Assembly: GCA_017303875.1 (NCBI GenBank) | Contig: JAFLBP010000037.1 | Span: 1-56,715 of the forward strand | From: Chitinophagales bacterium | GTDB lineage: Bacteria; Bacteroidota; Bacteroidia; Chitinophagales; Saprospiraceae | Length of the DNA: 56,715 nt | Reading direction: 5' to 3' | Shown: positions 46,391 to 54,241 of the stretch, one piece after another | Layout: every line of letters starts with the position of its first letter | Numbering within the stretch: the first letter of the stretch is position 1 | Notes under the pieces: model-generated | The model's database searches: none | Seen by the model: the letters and a program-made list of their open reading frames with translations, nothing else | What the model was told of the DNA's origin: nothing | Made by a program: the position numbers and the translations under genes

Positions 46391-46446
46391 GCAGTCAAAA
46401 CATACAAAGCAAAACACAATCGGGCGCAGGCCCACTTCAAAAAAAC

Positions 46447-48885
46447 ATGATGCAAGTACTTAAACGCGACGGTCGGAGAGAAGAAGTTTCCTTCGACAAA
46501 ATTACAGCCCGACTCAAAAAAATGTCTTACGGCCTGGATACAGACTATGTAAGCATTATTGAAGTTGCCAAAAAGGTCATTATGGGCTTATACGACGGTG
46601 TCAGCACGGTTGAACTCGACAACCTCGCCGCTGAAACCGCAGCCACTATGGCGACCATTCACCCCGATTACGCCCTGCTCGCCGCACGCGTGGCAGTCAG
46701 CAACCTGCACCGGGAAACGGACAAATCTTTCTCCAAAGTTGTTACCGATCTGTACCACTACGTCGATCCCAAAACCGGCGAACGCGCCGGACTTATTGGC
46801 GAAGAAACGTATAATATTGTACAAAAACACAAAGTCAAATTAGACAGCGCGATCATCTTCGACCGCGACTTCGACTTCGACTATTTTGGTTTCAAAACGC
46901 TGGAACGCTCCTACCTCATGCGCATGCACGGCCGTGTGGTGGAGCGCCCGCAACACCTGTTCATGCGCGTTGCCGTAGGTATTCATGGTGAAAATATTGA
47001 ATCCGCCATTGAGACTTACAACCTCATGAGCGAGCGCTGGTTCATCCACGCAACACCGACACTGTTCAACGCCGGCACGCCGAAGCCGCAACTGTCGTCC
47101 TGCTTCCTGCTGTCCATGACAGGAGATTCCATCGGCGGCATTTTTGAAACCCTTCAGCGCTGCGCCCTCATCAGCCAAAGCGCCGGCGGTATCGGCCTGA
47201 GCATCCACAACGTCCGCGCTACCGGCTCTTACATTAAAGGTACCGGCGGCACCTCCAACGGCATCATCCCGATGCTGCGTGTCTTCAACGATACCGCGCG
47301 TTATGTGGATCAGGGCGGTGGCAAACGCAAAGGTGCTTTCGCTGTGTACCTCGAACCCTGGCACGCCGATATTTTTGAATTCCTGGAACTGAAAAAGAAC
47401 CACGGCAAGGAAGAAATGCGCGCCCGCGACCTCTTCTACGCCCTCTGGATTTCCGACCTCTTCATGGAACGCCTGAAAGACGATGCCGACTGGTCGCTCT
47501 TCTGTCCGAACGAAGCCCCCGGACTGTTCGACGTGTACGGTGGCGAATTTGAAGCCCTGTACCATAAATACGAGCAGGAAGGCCGCGCCCGCAAAGTGGT
47601 AAAAGCCCGGGATCTCTGGGCCGCCGTGCTGGAAAGCCAGGTGGAAACCGGTACGCCCTATATCCTGTATAAAGATGCTGCCAACAAGAAGAGCAACCAG
47701 AAAAACTTAGGCACTATCCGCTCTTCCAACCTTTGTACGGAGATTATTGAGTACACTTCCAAAGACGAAGTAGCGGTGTGTAACCTCGCTTCGCTGGCGC
47801 TGCCGAAATATGTCATCAACGGCAAATTCGACTTCCAGAAGTTGTACGAAATCACTCGTGTGGCGACGCGCAACCTCAATAAGGTTATCGACGTAAACTA
47901 CTACCCGATACCGGAAGCGCACAATTCCAACATGCGTCACCGCCCGATCGGACTTGGTGTACAGGGTCTTGCAGATGCCTTTATCCTGCTGCGTATGGCC
48001 TTCGACAGCGAAGAAGCGGCCCAACTCAACCGCGATATTTTCGAGACCATCTACTTTGCGGCGATGACTGAAAGTTGTCTGCTGGCAGAAGAACAAGGGC
48101 ACTACCAAAGTTTCCCCGGTTCGCCGCTCTCCCGCGGTGAATTCCAGTTCGACATGTGGGGCGTTCAGCCTTCCGGCCGCTGGGATTGGGAAAGCCTGCG
48201 CCAGCGCGTGATGAAGTCCGGCGCACGCAACTCCCTGCTGCTGGCGCCTATGCCTACGGCCTCTACCAGTCAGATTTTGGGCAACAACGAATGCTTCGAG
48301 CCGTACACATCCAACCTCTACACCCGCCGTACCCTGGCCGGCGAGCATATTGTGGTGAACAAACACCTTATGCGCGACTTAGTGCGCTTAGGTCTCTGGA
48401 ATGAAGACATGCGCGAAGCCATCATGGCTGCCAATGGTTCTGTACAGCACATTGAAGAAATCCCTGCGGAGATCCGCGCTATTTACAAAACGGCTTACGA
48501 GCTGAGCCAAAAAGTGATCATTGACATGGCCGCCGATCGCGGCGCCTTCATTTGTCAGAGTCAGTCGCTCAACGTATTTATGGAAGCGCCGAGCTTTGCC
48601 AAGCTTTCGTCCATGCACTTTTACGCCTGGCAGAAGGGTCTCAAAACCGGCATGTATTACCTCCGCTCCAAGGCGGCTACCGACCCGATCAAATTTACGC
48701 TCAGCGACAAGCACCAGCAGAAATTTGTGGCCAATGCCAACGCAGGTACTGCCGAAAACAAAGCCAGCGTAACGGTGAAAGAAAACGCAGCGGTGGCGAC
48801 GATGTCGGCCATCACGCCGGATCAGATCAGCGGCATGGTTTGCAGCCTGGACAATCCGGAAGGATGCGAGGCGTGCAGCGCGTAA
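46447..48885 (+). CDS. nrdA: Class Ia ribonucleotide reductase, alpha (catalytic) subunit
   Basis: Reduces ribonucleoside diphosphates to deoxy forms with NrdB. An N-terminal ATP-cone (MQVLKRDGRREEVSFDKI) implies dATP/ATP activity control. Catalytic residues are recognisable: the redox Cys in KPQLSSCFLLSM, Asn/Cys/Glu in SSNLCTEII, the second redox Cys in EVAVCNLASLALP, and the radical-path tyrosine pair in LKTGMYYLRSKA. The tail EGCEACSA has the CxxC that accepts electrons from thioredoxin or glutaredoxin. The start at 46447 (MMQVLK, 813 aa) is chosen; a TTG at 46384 would lie in the RNA stem. A hairpin terminator follows. Confidence 0.96.
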   Translation: MMQVLKRDGRREEVSFDKITARLKKMSYGLDTDYVSIIEVAKKVIMGLYDGVSTVELDNLAAETAATMATIHPDYALLAARVAVSNLHRETDKSFSKVVTDLYHYVDPKTGERAGLIGEETYNIVQKHKVKLDSAIIFDRDFDFDYFGFKTLERSYLMRMHGRVVERPQHLFMRVAVGIHGENIESAIETYNLMSERWFIHATPTLFNAGTPKPQLSSCFLLSMTGDSIGGIFETLQRCALISQSAGGIGLSIHNVRATGSYIKGTGGTSNGIIPMLRVFNDTARYVDQGGGKRKGAFAVYLEPWHADIFEFLELKKNHGKEEMRARDLFYALWISDLFMERLKDDADWSLFCPNEAPGLFDVYGGEFEALYHKYEQEGRARKVVKARDLWAAVLESQVETGTPYILYKDAANKKSNQKNLGTIRSSNLCTEIIEYTSKDEVAVCNLASLALPKYVINGKFDFQKLYEITRVATRNLNKVIDVNYYPIPEAHNSNMRHRPIGLGVQGLADAFILLRMAFDSEEAAQLNRDIFETIYFAAMTESCLLAEEQGHYQSFPGSPLSRGEFQFDMWGVQPSGRWDWESLRQRVMKSGARNSLLLAPMPTASTSQILGNNECFEPYTSNLYTRRTLAGEHIVVNKHLMRDLVRLGLWNEDMREAIMAANGSVQHIEEIPAEIRAIYKTAYELSQKVIIDMAADRGAFICQSQSLNVFMEAPSFAKLSSMHFYAWQKGLKTGMYYLRSKAATDPIKFTLSDKHQQKFVANANAGTAENKASVTVKENAAVATMSAITPDQISGMVCSLDNPEGCEACSA

Positions 48886-48914
48886 TCGCTGTTTAGATTG
48901 AACGTTTTTTTATC

Positions 48915-48959
48915 ATTCCGGTGTGTGGCTTTGTGCTGCGCACCGGAATCGTTTTTTTT
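48915..48959 (+). terminator. Intrinsic terminator after nrdA
   Basis: Arms ATTCCGGTG (48915-48923) and CACCGGAAT (48941-48949) followed by a run of eight T (48952-48959). Confidence 0.85.
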
Positions 48960-48990
48960 AACGATAAGTGATGAGTGATGAACGATGAAT
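48960..48990. repeat. Left arm of a 31-bp inverted repeat bracketing the DUF2306 gene
   Basis: CGATGAA-type low-complexity sequence beginning AACGATAAGTGATGAG. It is the reverse complement of 49575-49605 at 27 of 31 positions. Belongs to the gene-border repeat family. Confidence 0.8.
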
Positions 48991-49016
48991 TTGGTGGTAA
49001 CGCCGGGAGCCCGTTT

Positions 49017-49514
49017 TCAGGCTTTAATGCTGCCCTTTCCAAATTGTTTGGACCATACCGGGCGCATTCGGATAAAAGTTATGAAGCAGATGACAAAAAT
49101 TAACACAAAACTCCAGGCCACGGCTTGCCAGAAGGAGCCGAATTTGGGGATTCTGACAAAACTTTCTGCAGCAAAGGCCGCGTAGAGTCCGACGACAGAC
49201 CAGTACATGCGTTTAAAATGCGTTTCATAGTCCGCCGCCGTTCGTTGCTTCTTGAACATCGGCAGCATACCGGCAACTAAGGAAAAAGTAGAAACAAGGG
49301 AGAGGACGTGAAAAATCCCAAATTTTCCAAACAAGCGGTAGATACCAAATGACGAAAGTATAAGGACTACCATACTAACTACGTAAACATAGCCGGCTTT
49401 TCGGTGCAATGCCGTGCCTTTGCGCAACACTAACACAGCACCGCCAAAAATGATGGCTACAATACCTGAAACCAGGTGCACAAGACCAATCTGGTCGCCA
49501 TAGAGATGATGCAT
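49017..49514 (-). CDS. DUF2306-like multi-pass membrane protein
   Basis: A 165-aa protein with five hydrophobic segments and little else: VHLVSGIVAIIFGGAVLVL, then HRKAGYVYVVSMVVLIL, HVLSLVSTFSLVAGML, WSVVGLYAAFAAESFV and AVAWSFVLIFVICFITF. The LHRKAGYVYV motif after the first segment is typical of the DUF2306/predicted-membrane-protein family of Bacteroidota. Function unknown. The start at 49514 (MHHLYGDQIGLVHL) is supported by a perfect -7 box 22 nt upstream; the frame's earlier ATG at 49580 lies inside the repeat arm. The gene stands alone on the minus strand between nrdA and efp, bracketed by an inverted repeat. Confidence 0.75.
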   Translation of the reverse strand: MHHLYGDQIGLVHLVSGIVAIIFGGAVLVLRKGTALHRKAGYVYVVSMVVLILSSFGIYRLFGKFGIFHVLSLVSTFSLVAGMLPMFKKQRTAADYETHFKRMYWSVVGLYAAFAAESFVRIPKFGSFWQAVAWSFVLIFVICFITFIRMRPVWSKQFGKGSIKA

Positions 49515-49535
49515 AAGCAGGAATAGTTTATGCTG

Positions 49536-49543
49536 CAAATATA
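49536..49543 (-). promoter_or_regulatory. -7 promoter element TATATTTG before the DUF2306 gene
   Basis: Exact TAnnTTTG match, 22 nt upstream of the ATG at 49514. It decides in favour of the shorter start. Confidence 0.4.
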
Positions 49544-49574
49544 TATAACCGCGCCACCATCTGCACAAAAAAAC

Positions 49575-49605
49575 ATTCATCGTTCATCATTCATAGTTTA
49601 TCGTT
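49575..49605. repeat. Right arm of the inverted repeat bracketing the DUF2306 gene
   Basis: Starts ATTCATCGTTCATCATTCAT; pairs with 48960-48990 at 27 of 31 bases. It ends 9 bp before the efp -7 box. Confidence 0.8.
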
Positions 49606-49614
49606 ACAAACCCC

Positions 49615-49622
49615 TATCTTTG
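49615..49622 (+). promoter_or_regulatory. -7 promoter element TATCTTTG before efp
   Basis: Exact TAnnTTTG match, 46 nt upstream of the efp ATG at 49668. Predicted start near 49629 gives a ~39-nt leader. Confidence 0.5.
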
Positions 49623-49667
49623 CGCCGCTTTTTACGAACCCATCTTTTTTCATCTTAGCACCTTATT

Positions 49668-50234
49668 ATGGCAACGACGGCAGACATCCGCAACGGCCTT
49701 TGTATCGAACTGAACAACGACATTCAGAAAATCATTGATTTTCAGAAGTTTCAGGTTGGTCGTGGCAGCGGTAAAGTTTGGACGAAACTCAAAAGTACCA
49801 CCACCGGAAAGGTGACTGAACATACCTTCCAGAGCGGACATACCATCACGGAAGTACGCGTGGAACGCCGCAAATTCCAGTACCTGTACCCCGACGGCGA
49901 CGATTATGTTCTTATGAACCAGGAATCCTACGACCAGATCACCGTTGGTGGCGATATGATCGAAAACGGTAAATTCCTCAAGGAAGGCGACATTGTCGAC
50001 TGCCTCTTCCACGCGCAGAAAGAGTCGCTGCTCTCCATCGAATTACCGCAGAACGTAGTGCTCGAAATTACGTACACCGAACCTGGGCTGCGTGGCGACA
50101 CCGCCACCAATACCCTCAAACCGGCAACCGTGGAAACCGGCGCCGAAGTGCGTGTTCCGCTCTTCTGTGACACCGGCGATTTTATCAAAATCGATACCAC
50201 AACGGGCGCTTACATCGAACGTGTAAAAAAGTAA
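49668..50234 (+). CDS. efp: Elongation factor P with Arg at the modification site
   Basis: Relieves ribosome stalling at polyproline stretches by binding between the P and E sites. At 188 aa it has all three domains: KOW-like N-terminal domain, OB domain (KEGDIVDCLFHAQKESLLSI) and C-terminal OB domain ending in GDFIKIDTTTGAYIERVKK with the family signature TEPGLRGDTATN. The loop that normally reads PGKGxAF reads VGRGSGKVW. An ungapped alignment puts Arg32 at the position of E. coli Lys34, the residue modified by beta-lysylation. No EpmA, EpmB or EarP gene is adjacent. It has its own -7 box. Confidence 0.95.
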   Translation: MATTADIRNGLCIELNNDIQKIIDFQKFQVGRGSGKVWTKLKSTTTGKVTEHTFQSGHTITEVRVERRKFQYLYPDGDDYVLMNQESYDQITVGGDMIENGKFLKEGDIVDCLFHAQKESLLSIELPQNVVLEITYTEPGLRGDTATNTLKPATVETGAEVRVPLFCDTGDFIKIDTTTGAYIERVKK

Positions 50235-50259
50235 CAGCCACCCTTTGGGTAGCACACCT

Positions 50260-50267
50260 TATCTTTG
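50260..50267 (+). promoter_or_regulatory. -7 promoter element TATCTTTG before accB
   Basis: Exact TAnnTTTG match, 88 nt upstream of the accB ATG at 50356. The predicted start near 50274 lies inside the following inverted repeat. Confidence 0.5.
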
Positions 50268-50320
50268 GGGGAGTAGGAAGAAAAATTTTTTATCCAAAAA
50301 AGTTTTTTTCTTACTCCCCC
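50267..50320. repeat. Inverted repeat at the accB transcription start
   Basis: GGGGGAGTAGG (50267-50277) faces CTTACTCCCCC (50310-50320), with A-rich and T-rich stretches extending the stem. It begins at the last base of the -7 box. It may act on accB initiation or as a weak efp terminator. Confidence 0.6.
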
Positions 50321-50355
50321 TTGTCTTTCCTTCGCCACGCAAAATATTCTTCGGT

Positions 50356-50859
50356 ATGGACTTTAACCAGATACAAGAACTGATTCGCCTGACCAGCAAG
50401 CACAAAGTGTCGGAATTCATCCTCAAAGAAGGTGATTTCAAACTCATTATCCGCAACCAGGCTTCCGGTACCACCGTGGAGAGCGCTCCGGCGCCCGTTA
50501 TGGTGCCCATCCAGCAACCCATGGTTACGGTTTCCGCGCCTGCACCCGCACCCGCGCCTGCGCCAACGCCCGCCGCTCCGGCCGCTGCTGCACCAGCAGC
50601 CGCTGAACCCGCCGGTAACTACCAGACCGTGAAATCGCCAATGGTCGGTACTTTCTACCGCAGCGCTTCTCCGGATAAACCACCTTTCGTAAAGGTTGGC
50701 GACAGTATCGCGCAAGGCCAAACGGTTTGTATCATCGAAGCCATGAAGCTCTTCAATGAGATCGAATCGGATGCAAAAGGAAAAATCGTAAAAGTGCTCG
50801 TAGAAGACGGCTCGCCCGTAGAATACGATCAGCCGCTTTTCCTCGTCGATCCCGCTTAA
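50356..50859 (+). CDS. accB: Biotin carboxyl carrier protein of acetyl-CoA carboxylase
   Basis: Carries CO2 on biotin between biotin carboxylase and carboxyltransferase in the first step of fatty acid synthesis. At 167 aa: an N-terminal helical part (MDFNQIQELIRLTSKHKVSE), an Ala/Pro-rich flexible linker (~residues 47-90), and the biotinyl domain with Lys131 in EAMKLFNEIE as biotinylation site. VKSPMVGTFYRSASPDKPPF is the standard strand before the exposed thumb. The start at 50356 is chosen because the family begins MDFxxIxELI; the open frame upstream runs through an inverted repeat. accC follows by 24 bp. Confidence 0.95.
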   Translation: MDFNQIQELIRLTSKHKVSEFILKEGDFKLIIRNQASGTTVESAPAPVMVPIQQPMVTVSAPAPAPAPAPTPAAPAAAAPAAAEPAGNYQTVKSPMVGTFYRSASPDKPPFVKVGDSIAQGQTVCIIEAMKLFNEIESDAKGKIVKVLVEDGSPVEYDQPLFLVDPA

Positions 50860-50883
50860 TGCGCCTCATCTAAACAAATCTGT

Positions 50884-52233
50884 ATGTTTAAAAAGATACT
50901 CATCGCGAACCGCGGGGAGATCGCCCTGCGCATTATCCGCACCTGCAAGGAAATGGGCATTAAAACGGTAGCGATTTACAGCACTGCCGACCGCGACAGC
51001 CTCCACGTGCGTTTTGCCGACGAGGCCGTTTGTATCGGTCCTCCGGCATCTTCCGAAAGCTACCTCAATATCCCGCGCATCATGGCGGCAGTGGAAATCA
51101 CTGATGCTGATGCCATTCACCCGGGTTATGGTTTTTTGGCAGAAAATGCCAATTTCGCTGAAATATGCCGCGAATACGGTGTTAAGTTTATCGGCCCGAC
51201 ACCGGAACAAATCCGTGCCATGGGCGATAAAATTACCGCCAAAGAAACCATGCTCAAGGCCGGGGTACCCTGCGTGCCCGGCTCCGAAGGCCTGCTCAAA
51301 GACCTGCCCTCCAGCCTCAAACTCGCCAAAGAAATCGGCTATCCGGTTATCCTGAAAGCGACCGCCGGCGGCGGGGGTAAAGGCATGCGTGTCGTCTGGA
51401 AGGAAGAAGAGTTCGAAACGCAATGGGAAACCGCCCGCCGCGAAGCAAAAGCCTCTTTTGCCAACGACGGCGTTTACATGGAGAAATTTATCGAAGAACC
51501 CCGCCACATCGAAATTCAGGTGGCCGGCGACCAATTCGGTAAAGCCTGTCACCTCTCCGAACGCGACTGCTCCATTCAGCGCCGCCACCAGAAACTCGTC
51601 GAAGAATCCCCTTCGCCCTTTATGACGCCCGAATTGCGGGAAAAAATGGGGGAAGCCGCCATTCAAGCCTGCCATTCCATCAACTACGAAGGGGTTGGAA
51701 CCGTTGAGTTTCTTGTAGATAAATACCGCAACTTCTACTTCATGGAAATGAACACCCGTATTCAGGTGGAACATACTGTGACCGAGGAAGTGATTGATTT
51801 TGACCTGATTAAGGAACAAATCAAAATTGCGGCAGGCCTGCCCATTTCCGGTAAAAACTACTTCCCGGAAATGCACTGCATTGAATGCCGCATCAACGCG
51901 GAAGATACGTTTAATGATTTCCGACCCAGCCCGGGCCGCATCACCTCCTTCCACTCACCGAAAGGACATGGCGTGCGTGTAGATACCCATGTATACGCGG
52001 GGTATACCATTCCGCCATACTACGATTCCATGATCGCCAAGCTCATCGTGCGTGCCCGCACCCGCGACGAAGCCATCCTGAAAATGGAACGTGCACTCGA
52101 TGAGTTTATCGTTGAAGGAGTAAAAACAACCGTACCATTCCACCAGCGCCTGATGCGCAACGAAGATTTCAAAAACGGCAATTTCCACACCGGTTTCCTG
52201 ACCACCTGGGACTTTGCCTCTGTTGAACTTTAG
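50884..52233 (+). CDS. accC: Biotin carboxylase subunit of acetyl-CoA carboxylase
   Basis: ATP-grasp enzyme that carboxylates biotin on AccB using bicarbonate and ATP. At 449 aa it equals the E. coli length. Signatures: MFKKILIANRGEIALRIIRT at the N-terminus, IHPGYGFLAENANFAE, the glycine-rich lid KATAGGGGKGMR, ERDCSIQRRHQKLVEESPSP, and FYFMEMNTRIQVEHTVTE (metal and bicarbonate residues). Cytoplasmic, partner of AccB immediately upstream; the carboxyltransferase genes accA/accD are outside the window. An ABC exporter gene follows by 24 bp and may be co-transcribed. Confidence 0.97.
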   Translation: MFKKILIANRGEIALRIIRTCKEMGIKTVAIYSTADRDSLHVRFADEAVCIGPPASSESYLNIPRIMAAVEITDADAIHPGYGFLAENANFAEICREYGVKFIGPTPEQIRAMGDKITAKETMLKAGVPCVPGSEGLLKDLPSSLKLAKEIGYPVILKATAGGGGKGMRVVWKEEEFETQWETARREAKASFANDGVYMEKFIEEPRHIEIQVAGDQFGKACHLSERDCSIQRRHQKLVEESPSPFMTPELREKMGEAAIQACHSINYEGVGTVEFLVDKYRNFYFMEMNTRIQVEHTVTEEVIDFDLIKEQIKIAAGLPISGKNYFPEMHCIECRINAEDTFNDFRPSPGRITSFHSPKGHGVRVDTHVYAGYTIPPYYDSMIAKLIVRARTRDEAILKMERALDEFIVEGVKTTVPFHQRLMRNEDFKNGNFHTGFLTTWDFASVEL

Positions 52234-52257
52234 CAGGGTTCGTTTGTCTTGTAAAAC

Positions 52258-54075
52258 ATGCTCCGACTCCTGCAATTTTTTCGCCCCTACCGCCGACTGT
52301 TGAGCTTTGCGATCGTTTGCAACCTCCTCATGTCGGTGTTTATGGTGCTGAGTATTCCGGTGTTGCAGCCTTTTCTGCGTATTTTGTTTGTAGAAGAGGC
52401 TGCTGCTCCGGCCCCTGCCGAACCCGCCACCGGCGCCATCGGCGCCGAGTTTCAGGTTTGGATAAACGGTATTTTCCTTCAACTGATAGCCGACTATGGC
52501 CGCCAACAGGCGCTTCTGATCGTTTGTGCGGTACTCGTGCTTGTTTTTCTGGGTAAAAACCTGTTCCGCTACCTTTCCCTGTATTTCCTGGCGCCCGTGC
52601 GCAACAGCATTGTCCGCGATTTTCGCCAAAAACTTGTGGGGAAAATGCTCGATCTGCCGCTTGCGTATTACTCTGACGAACGCAAAGGCGACCTTATGAG
52701 TCGTTTTAGTTCCGATGTGGCAGAAATTGAATGGAGCATCATGGGCGTTATGGAAGCCGTTGTGCGCGAGCCGGTTGTCATCCTCGGCAGCTTGGGGTTT
52801 ATGCTCTGGATTTCACCACCGCTTACCCTTTTTGTTTTTGTCCTGATTGCCTTTACGATGCTCATCATCGGCGGCATCGGACGGGCGCTGCGCAAACAAT
52901 CCGGCGAAGCGCAGGAGCGACTTGGAACGGTCATATCCATCGTGGAAGAAACTCTCGGAGGCCTTCGTATCATTAAAGGTTTTAATGCTGAAAAATATCA
53001 ATCGGGGCGTTTTGCGCGTGAAAACGACGCTTATGCCAGGAAAATGACCCAAATTTATCGGCGCAGGGATATAGCATCGCCGCTGTCTGAATTTTTGGGT
53101 ATCGCTGTTGTGGCGGTTTTGTTGTGGTATGGCTCCAGCTTAGTGTTCAGCAAAACCATGTCGGGCGACACGTTCTTAGTCTTTTTATTTGCATTTTATA
53201 ATGTTATTGACCCGGCCAAGGCCTTTTCAGCAGCTATTTACAGCATTCGGAAAGGGCAGGGGGCGCTCGAAAGGGTAGAGGCGGTATTAAATGCCGAAAG
53301 CGATATTAAAGAAACCGCAAACGCCGTGGCATTGAACGGAAAATTTGAACAGGCAATTGAATTCAGAAATGTTCATTTTTCCTATAAAAACGCTTCGCGC
53401 CCGGCATTAGAAGCCATTAATGTGCGGCTCGAACACGGTAAAATGCTGGCTTTGGTTGGCGCATCCGGCGCCGGGAAAAGTACCATGGCCGACCTGTTGC
53501 CCCGCTTCTACGATGTGGAAAAAGGCGCGATTTTGCTGGATGGGCGCGACATTCGCGACATTAAAATCCGCGACCTGCGCGACCTGATGGGCATTGTGAG
53601 CCAGGAAGCCATTTTGTTCAATGACAGCGTGCGCAACAACATTGCTTTTGGCAATGCCAATGCCGGTATGGCAGAAATTGAAGCCGCCGCAAAAGCCGCC
53701 AATGCGCATGAGTTTATCATGCAACTCCCGGAAGCTTACGAGACAAACATCGGCGACCGGGGCAGCAAACTCAGCGGCGGACAACGGCAGCGCCTGACCA
53801 TCGCGCGGGCCTTGCTGAAAAACCCGCCAATATTAATCCTGGACGAGGCAACCTCCGCCCTGGATAGCGAGTCAGAACAATTGGTACAAGCTGCTTTGGA
53901 TCGCTTGCTGGTTAACCGCACGGCTATCGTAATTGCCCACCGCCTGAGCACCGTACAACATGCGGATCATATCGCAGTGCTGGATTCCGGGCGTATTGCA
54001 GAATACGGAACGCACGAAACCCTCATGCAAACAGGTAAGATTTACCCTAAATTGGTCGAATTACAAGCGCTTTAA
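52258..54075 (+). CDS. MsbA-like ABC exporter (fused permease and ATPase)
   Basis: Half-transporter of the type IV ABC exporter family, probably a homodimer. Residues ~1-320 form the six-helix membrane domain. An Ala/Pro-rich extracytoplasmic loop (EEAAAPAPAEPATGAIGAEF, ~residues 46-65) lies between the first two helices. The ATPase domain (~350-605) has Walker A GASGAGKST (401-409), the signature LSGGQRQRL (from 505), Walker B ILILDEATSALD (Asp529, Glu530) and the H-loop IVIAHRLSTV. In Bacteroidota, the closest characterised relatives flip lipid A core (MsbA), but lipid or peptide substrates cannot be told apart here. Its position behind accBC suits a lipid role. Confidence 0.88.
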   Translation: MLRLLQFFRPYRRLLSFAIVCNLLMSVFMVLSIPVLQPFLRILFVEEAAAPAPAEPATGAIGAEFQVWINGIFLQLIADYGRQQALLIVCAVLVLVFLGKNLFRYLSLYFLAPVRNSIVRDFRQKLVGKMLDLPLAYYSDERKGDLMSRFSSDVAEIEWSIMGVMEAVVREPVVILGSLGFMLWISPPLTLFVFVLIAFTMLIIGGIGRALRKQSGEAQERLGTVISIVEETLGGLRIIKGFNAEKYQSGRFARENDAYARKMTQIYRRRDIASPLSEFLGIAVVAVLLWYGSSLVFSKTMSGDTFLVFLFAFYNVIDPAKAFSAAIYSIRKGQGALERVEAVLNAESDIKETANAVALNGKFEQAIEFRNVHFSYKNASRPALEAINVRLEHGKMLALVGASGAGKSTMADLLPRFYDVEKGAILLDGRDIRDIKIRDLRDLMGIVSQEAILFNDSVRNNIAFGNANAGMAEIEAAAKAANAHEFIMQLPEAYETNIGDRGSKLSGGQRQRLTIARALLKNPPILILDEATSALDSESEQLVQAALDRLLVNRTAIVIAHRLSTVQHADHIAVLDSGRIAEYGTHETLMQTGKIYPKLVELQAL

Positions 54076-54150
54076 GACTGTTTTTTGTCCGCTTCAGTCG
54101 GAGAACAGGAAAAATTCTGCATTCGGGAGCCGACAAAACAAAATTGCGCG

Positions 54151-54158
54151 TACCTTTG
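54151..54158 (+). promoter_or_regulatory. -7 promoter element TACCTTTG
   Basis: Exact TAnnTTTG match, 83 nt upstream of the ATG at 54242; a separate promoter for the T9SS protein behind the ABC exporter. Confidence 0.45.
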
Positions 54159-54241
54159 AGGAGAACGGGGGCCAAATTGGCTGCTGTTTTTATTTCCCAA
54201 CGATTTTAATCATCGCATTTTCACACATCTTAATCATCCCG

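Noticed and set aside
46384..46446. TTG start extending NrdA by 21 residues
   Set aside because: It lies in the 3' strand of the predicted RNA stem and adds residues before the ATP-cone, which normally starts at MQVLKRDG.
50866..51954. 362-codon minus-strand frame opposite accC
   Set aside because: accC is certain; the mirror frame is Phe/Gly/His-rich noise.
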